Shown piece by piece: positions 60,654-64,000 of a stretch of DNA of 64,000 nucleotides. This DNA is from CAILZL01 sp050248275 (GTDB lineage: Bacteria; Pseudomonadota; Gammaproteobacteria; Steroidobacterales; Steroidobacteraceae). Location of the stretch: positions 372,001 to 436,000 of the forward strand of contig JBFWSR010000001.1 in NCBI GenBank assembly GCA_050248275.1, given 5' to 3'. The position numbers and the translations under genes are program-made. The notes beneath the pieces were generated by a model. It was not told the origin of the DNA. It worked only from the letters and a program-made list of their open reading frames with translations, and made no database searches. Positions within the stretch are counted from its first letter, which is position 1. Every line of letters begins with the position of its first letter.

Positions 60654-61760
60654 TCACTGAAGCGGCGCGGCCAGCGCAGATGAATCGGGACCGGTTTCGA
60701 GGTACAGCGAGCGAGTTGGGAACGCGATCTCAGCGCCGTGATTCTCGATGATTGCTGCGATCTTCAGCAGCACGTCCTGTTTGACCACGTGGTACTCGGT
60801 CCAAACGACGGTCTTTGTAAAAGTGTAGACCATCAGATCGAGCGAAGACTCGGCGAATTGCACAAGATTGACGATCAGTGTCTGAGTAGTATCAATGTCG
60901 GGATGGGCACGCAGCATTGCCTGGATGTCGGCAACGATGGCAGCCACTTTCGACAGGTCCGAGTAGCGCACGCCGATGGTTTCCTTGATGCGGCGATTAC
61001 TCATGCGTGAAGGATTCTCGACCACAATGGTAGTAAACACGGCATTTGGAACATAGATCGGGTTCTTGTTGAAGGCGCGAATCCGGGTGTGACGCCAACT
61101 GATGTATTCCACTGTGCCTTCGATGCTCTTGTCGGGTGAGCGAATCCACTCGCCGACGCTGAAGGGTCGATCCAGGTAAATCGTCAACCCTCCGAAGAAG
61201 TTGGCAAGCAGATCCTTGGCAGCCAGGCCGACCGCGAGGCCGCCCACACCACCGAGGGCCAGCAGCCCGGTGATCTGAAAACCCAAAGTCTGCGCGGTCA
61301 CGAGCAGCGCCACGATGACCGTGACTAACCGGCCCAACTTGGCCAGTGCATCGACGGTGGTGTGATCAATCTCATCGCCGCGCGCCGCGCGCGCGGCCTG
61401 TATGCCGTCACTCACCTTGCCGATGAAACGCAACAGGAACCACGTGACACAGATGATCAATGCTACGTCGCGTAGTGCCAGAACCTGTTCGATAAAAGGT
61501 TCATCCGTCTGGCGTTGCAGAACGCGAGCCATGAAACCTACGCCAATCACCCACAGCGCGACCAACACAGGCCGGTTCGCGGTCTGCAACAGGGCATCAT
61601 CGAATACAGTAGCGGATTTGTTGGCCGCCTTGGCCATATGGCGCAGCACCACCTGAGCAATTTGGTTGACGATGATGGTGATCAGAGCAATCACAACCAG
61701 TGATGTCACCCATGGTTCGACGCCAATGTGCTGACTTAATAACTCACTTAAACGACTCAT
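60654..61760 (-). CDS. MscS-family mechanosensitive channel (copy B)
   Basis: 368 residues. About five membrane segments, then LLALGGVGGLAVGLAAKDLL (TM3), DRPFSVGEWIRSPDKSIEG and RIRAFNKNPIYVPNAVF. It is closer to the YnaI/MscK-like branch than copy A at 43059, since the pore-helix and loop residues differ. It is convergent with the FlhC-like gene and divergent from nudC. Confidence 0.92.
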   Translation of the reverse strand: MSRLSELLSQHIGVEPWVTSLVVIALITIIVNQIAQVVLRHMAKAANKSATVFDDALLQTANRPVLVALWVIGVGFMARVLQRQTDEPFIEQVLALRDVALIICVTWFLLRFIGKVSDGIQAARAARGDEIDHTTVDALAKLGRLVTVIVALLVTAQTLGFQITGLLALGGVGGLAVGLAAKDLLANFFGGLTIYLDRPFSVGEWIRSPDKSIEGTVEYISWRHTRIRAFNKNPIYVPNAVFTTIVVENPSRMSNRRIKETIGVRYSDLSKVAAIVADIQAMLRAHPDIDTTQTLIVNLVQFAESSLDLMVYTFTKTVVWTEYHVVKQDVLLKIAAIIENHGAEIAFPTRSLYLETGPDSSALAAPLQ

Positions 61761-62034
61761 GCTGTCAATCCTGATGACATTTAAGGAAGGTCTGAATAAT
61801 CGCTGCGTTTTCGATGCAACGACTGATCGCGGACATCATCAACATGGGACCGAGCCTTTCCCTTTGACCGTCCCGTCTCGCGATTTCGCATGTTTACGAT
61901 CACTTCACAATACAAGATTGAGCGAAGTCTGCGAAGCCCGACATGAAGCATCAATGAATCGTCTCGGGATGTAACCGGCATGGCTCCGTGACGCTGCTAG
62001 AATCCTGAATAGTCAGAATCCCTCGGATTGCTTC

Positions 62035-62985
62035 ATGTCCAGTCTGCGTCAGCCACCGAATTTCTATGCTGGCATCAGCTTTGACCGTCTGGTTGAGCGG
62101 CGTCGCGATGCCGGCTGGCTGGCACAGTTGCTGAACAGCGGTGAGGCGTATCTGCTGCCGCTGTGGCAGGGACGCAATCTGGTGACGGGCCCGGCAGCAG
62201 CGCCCGGCATGGTCATGCTGCAGCAGCATGCGCTGACGCAAACTGTGCCAGCACATGAGCTGGTGTTCCTTGGCGAGTTTCGCGGCCGGTATTGTTTTGC
62301 CATGGAGTTGCACGGCGACACCGCGCCGCTTGCGCCTGATCATGGTGAGTTTCACGAACTGCGCGCCGTGGGCGGTCAGATGGATCGCGACGAAGCCGGT
62401 CTGCTGGGTTATGCGCGCGCTTTGCTGATGTGGCGCGACCGGCATCGTTACTGCGGTCGCTGTGGTTCGCCCAATCTCGGCATTCATGGCGGCCATACGT
62501 TGAAGTGCAGTAACGACGCCTGCGGTCTGCAACATTTTCCGCGCCTGGACCCGGCGATCATCGTGCTGGTGACCGACGGTGAGCGCGTGCTGCTGGGCCG
62601 TCAGGCGCATTGGCCGGCGGGACGCTATTCCACCATCGCCGGCTATGTGGAATGGGCGGAGAGCATCGAAGAAGCGGTGGCGCGTGAAGTGCGCGAGGAA
62701 ACCGGCGTGGTGGTGGATGAAGTGGCGTATCACTCCTCGCAGCCCTGGCCATTTCCATCGTCGCTGATGCTGGGATTCATCGCGCATGCCGCCACTACCC
62801 ACATTGAACTGCACGACCGGGAGCTGGAAGATGCGCGCTGGTTCAGCCGCGAGGATGTCGCTACTGGCGCCATCCTCCTCCCGCCGGAACAGGCCATTTC
62901 CTTCCGTCTCATTGAAAGCTGGCACGACAGCGACGCGATGCAGCCCTTGCGGGCGATGCTGGCCGCCCGCGCGCACGACAAATAG
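62035..62985 (+). CDS. nudC: NAD(+)/NADH pyrophosphatase, RNA decapping enzyme NudC
   Basis: 316 residues. An N-terminal domain precedes a zinc ribbon (YCGRCGSPNL ... LKCSNDACGL), then the Nudix box in GYVEWAESIEEAVAREVREE, TGV. The NudC-specific SQPWPFPSSLMLGF motif follows. It cleaves NADH and removes the NAD cap from RNA. It is in its own transcription unit and precedes the NRDE gene by 39 bp. Confidence 0.96.
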   Translation: MSSLRQPPNFYAGISFDRLVERRRDAGWLAQLLNSGEAYLLPLWQGRNLVTGPAAAPGMVMLQQHALTQTVPAHELVFLGEFRGRYCFAMELHGDTAPLAPDHGEFHELRAVGGQMDRDEAGLLGYARALLMWRDRHRYCGRCGSPNLGIHGGHTLKCSNDACGLQHFPRLDPAIIVLVTDGERVLLGRQAHWPAGRYSTIAGYVEWAESIEEAVAREVREETGVVVDEVAYHSSQPWPFPSSLMLGFIAHAATTHIELHDRELEDARWFSREDVATGAILLPPEQAISFRLIESWHDSDAMQPLRAMLAARAHDK

Positions 62986-63024
62986 TCATCATCAAAGCCG
63001 TTGCAGGTTTGTAGAATTGCAACC

Positions 63025-63879
63025 ATGTGCCTACTTGTCATTGCCTGGAAGAACCACCCGCGCTACCGCCTGATCCTGGCGGGCAATCGTGATGAATTTC
63101 ACGCCCGCCCCAGCGCGCCACTCAACTGGTGGCAGGACGACGCGCGCATCCTCGCGCCCCGTGACCTGAAAGCGAACGGCACCTGGCTGGGCGTGGCGCG
63201 TTCCGGCCGCTTCGGCGTGGTGACCAATTTCCGTGATCTGCAGGCGCCGGCCGAATATGCGCCCTCGCGTGGCAGTCTGGTGCCGCGCTTTCTCACCGGC
63301 GCCACTTCGCCCAAGGAATTTCTCGACGACCTGCGCGGCGCCGCGCCGCGTTACTCCGGTTTCAATCTGCTGGTGGGCGGTCCGCGTGCGTTGTACTACT
63401 TTTCCAATCGCGGCGCGCCCATGCCGCAATCACTGAAGCCGGGCATATATGGCATTTCCAATCATCTGCTGGATACGCCCTGGCCCAAGCTGATCCGCAC
63501 ACGCAATCGTTTCACTCATCTGCTGCAACAGCCGGATGCCACTGCGGATGTGCTGTTCGAGATGCTGGCGGATCGCACCCGCACGCCCGATGCGGACCTG
63601 CCGGATACCGGGTTGCCGCTGGAATGGGAACGCGCCGTGTCAGCGCCCTTCATCGTCAACGAGCGTTATGGCACGCGCAGCTCCACGGTGCTGCTGGTGG
63701 AGCGTACTGGCCGCACGGTGCTGCATGAACGGCGCTTCGATCAGGAAGGCGTGCAGACCGGCGCCAGTCGTTTCGAATTCAAGAGCGCGGATGTTCCCGA
63801 GCAGTGGTATGCGGCAGAAGATCCCGACGATCCCATTGCCAGCGATCCGGTATCCGGATTCGACACTTCGCCGGAATGA
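63025..63879 (+). CDS. NRDE/TANGO2-family protein
   Basis: 284 residues from ATG 63025 (MCLLVIAWKNHPRYRLILAG). The Cys at position 2 and the NRDE motif (AGNRDEFHARPS) define the family. TANGO2 proteins have been linked to heme and lipid handling, but the molecular activity is not settled. It is 39 bp behind nudC and may be cotranscribed. Confidence 0.9.
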   Translation: MCLLVIAWKNHPRYRLILAGNRDEFHARPSAPLNWWQDDARILAPRDLKANGTWLGVARSGRFGVVTNFRDLQAPAEYAPSRGSLVPRFLTGATSPKEFLDDLRGAAPRYSGFNLLVGGPRALYYFSNRGAPMPQSLKPGIYGISNHLLDTPWPKLIRTRNRFTHLLQQPDATADVLFEMLADRTRTPDADLPDTGLPLEWERAVSAPFIVNERYGTRSSTVLLVERTGRTVLHERRFDQEGVQTGASRFEFKSADVPEQWYAAEDPDDPIASDPVSGFDTSPE

Positions 63880-63883
63880 CTGG

Positions 63884-64000
63884 ATGACAGGTTTCCAGCG
63901 CATTCTCTGGCTGTTCACTTGTCTGGGTGTGAGCGGCCTGGCCTGCGCGGGCGTCGACATCAAGCTCGATATCGACGGCGGCACGCAGCAGATGGAAGAC
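63884..64000 (+). CDS. Start of a probable TamA-like outer-membrane assembly protein (partial)
   Basis: Only 39 residues: MTGFQRILWLFTCLGVSG is a signal peptide, and GVDIKLDIDGGTQQMED resembles the beginning of the first POTRA domain of TamA (interaction partner of TamB). It starts 4 bp after the preceding stop. The call rests on a short fragment. Confidence 0.4.
   Translation, partial: MTGFQRILWLFTCLGVSGLACAGVDIKLDIDGGTQQMED

Noticed and set aside
1..64000. tRNA, rRNA, CRISPR arrays, transposases, integrase or phage genes
   Set aside because: None were recognised in any intergenic region; a tRNA scan would be decisive, and I could not run one.

Overview
The window looks like a chromosomal segment of a fairly G+C-rich gammaproteobacterium. 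It has NudC, FadE with an extended C-terminus, YgiQ, YadGH, an Mla-like MCE transporter, an STN-type TonB receptor locus and an FlhC-like protein. I would place it near the Nevskiales/Steroidobacterales/Xanthomonadales by general resemblance only. I see no rRNA, tRNA, CRISPR array, transposase or phage gene, so this is mostly stable chromosome with two notable accessory-looking loci.

Layout. 1-6.0 kb: end of a large outer-membrane barrel protein, a lipoprotein, an LCAT-like hydrolase with a clear terminator, a YkgJ cysteine-cluster protein, an unrecognised protein and peptide deformylase. 6.0-15.8 kb: FmdB-like and MocA-like proteins; a three-gene operon of a VOC protein, a TfoX_C-Cdd1 fusion and a WYL regulator; arylamine N-acetyltransferase; an hsp20-lon operon; a methyltransferase; YgiQ. 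16.0-27.0 kb: a FecI/FecR pair, then two copies of a module made of an STN-type TonB receptor and a PQQ-type sugar dehydrogenase, with a YceI protein between them. fecI and both receptors share one promoter motif, TTTCCG-N14-TTCGTC.

27.1-35.6 kb: a lipid-modification locus. On the minus strand it has a desaturase, an FAD oxidoreductase, a DUF1365 protein, a CFA-synthase-like enzyme, and an ECF sigma factor with an RskA-like anti-sigma. Divergently it has DUF1475 and DUF1295 membrane proteins and a second CFA-like methyltransferase. The divergent intergenic region carries two near-identical promoter motifs, TGAATCC-N15-GCGTATCT, one facing each way. This suggests one stress-switched regulon, and it is my best candidate for an under-described system.

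35.6-64 kb: Bcr/CflA efflux pump, a four-gene Mla-like operon, a CPA2 antiporter, an ABM protein, two MscS channels, OtsB, malate dehydrogenase, FadE, a Rieske oxygenase with its GntR regulator and a double palindromic operator, an M16 peptidase, an aldo/keto reductase, a Tat-exported PhoX phosphatase, YadGH, a divergent FlhD-like/FlhC-like pair with no flagellar genes nearby, NudC, a TANGO2/NRDE protein and the start of a probable TamA-like protein. Palindromic repeat elements have entered two coding sequences (ygiQ and the FAD oxidoreductase) without breaking the frame.
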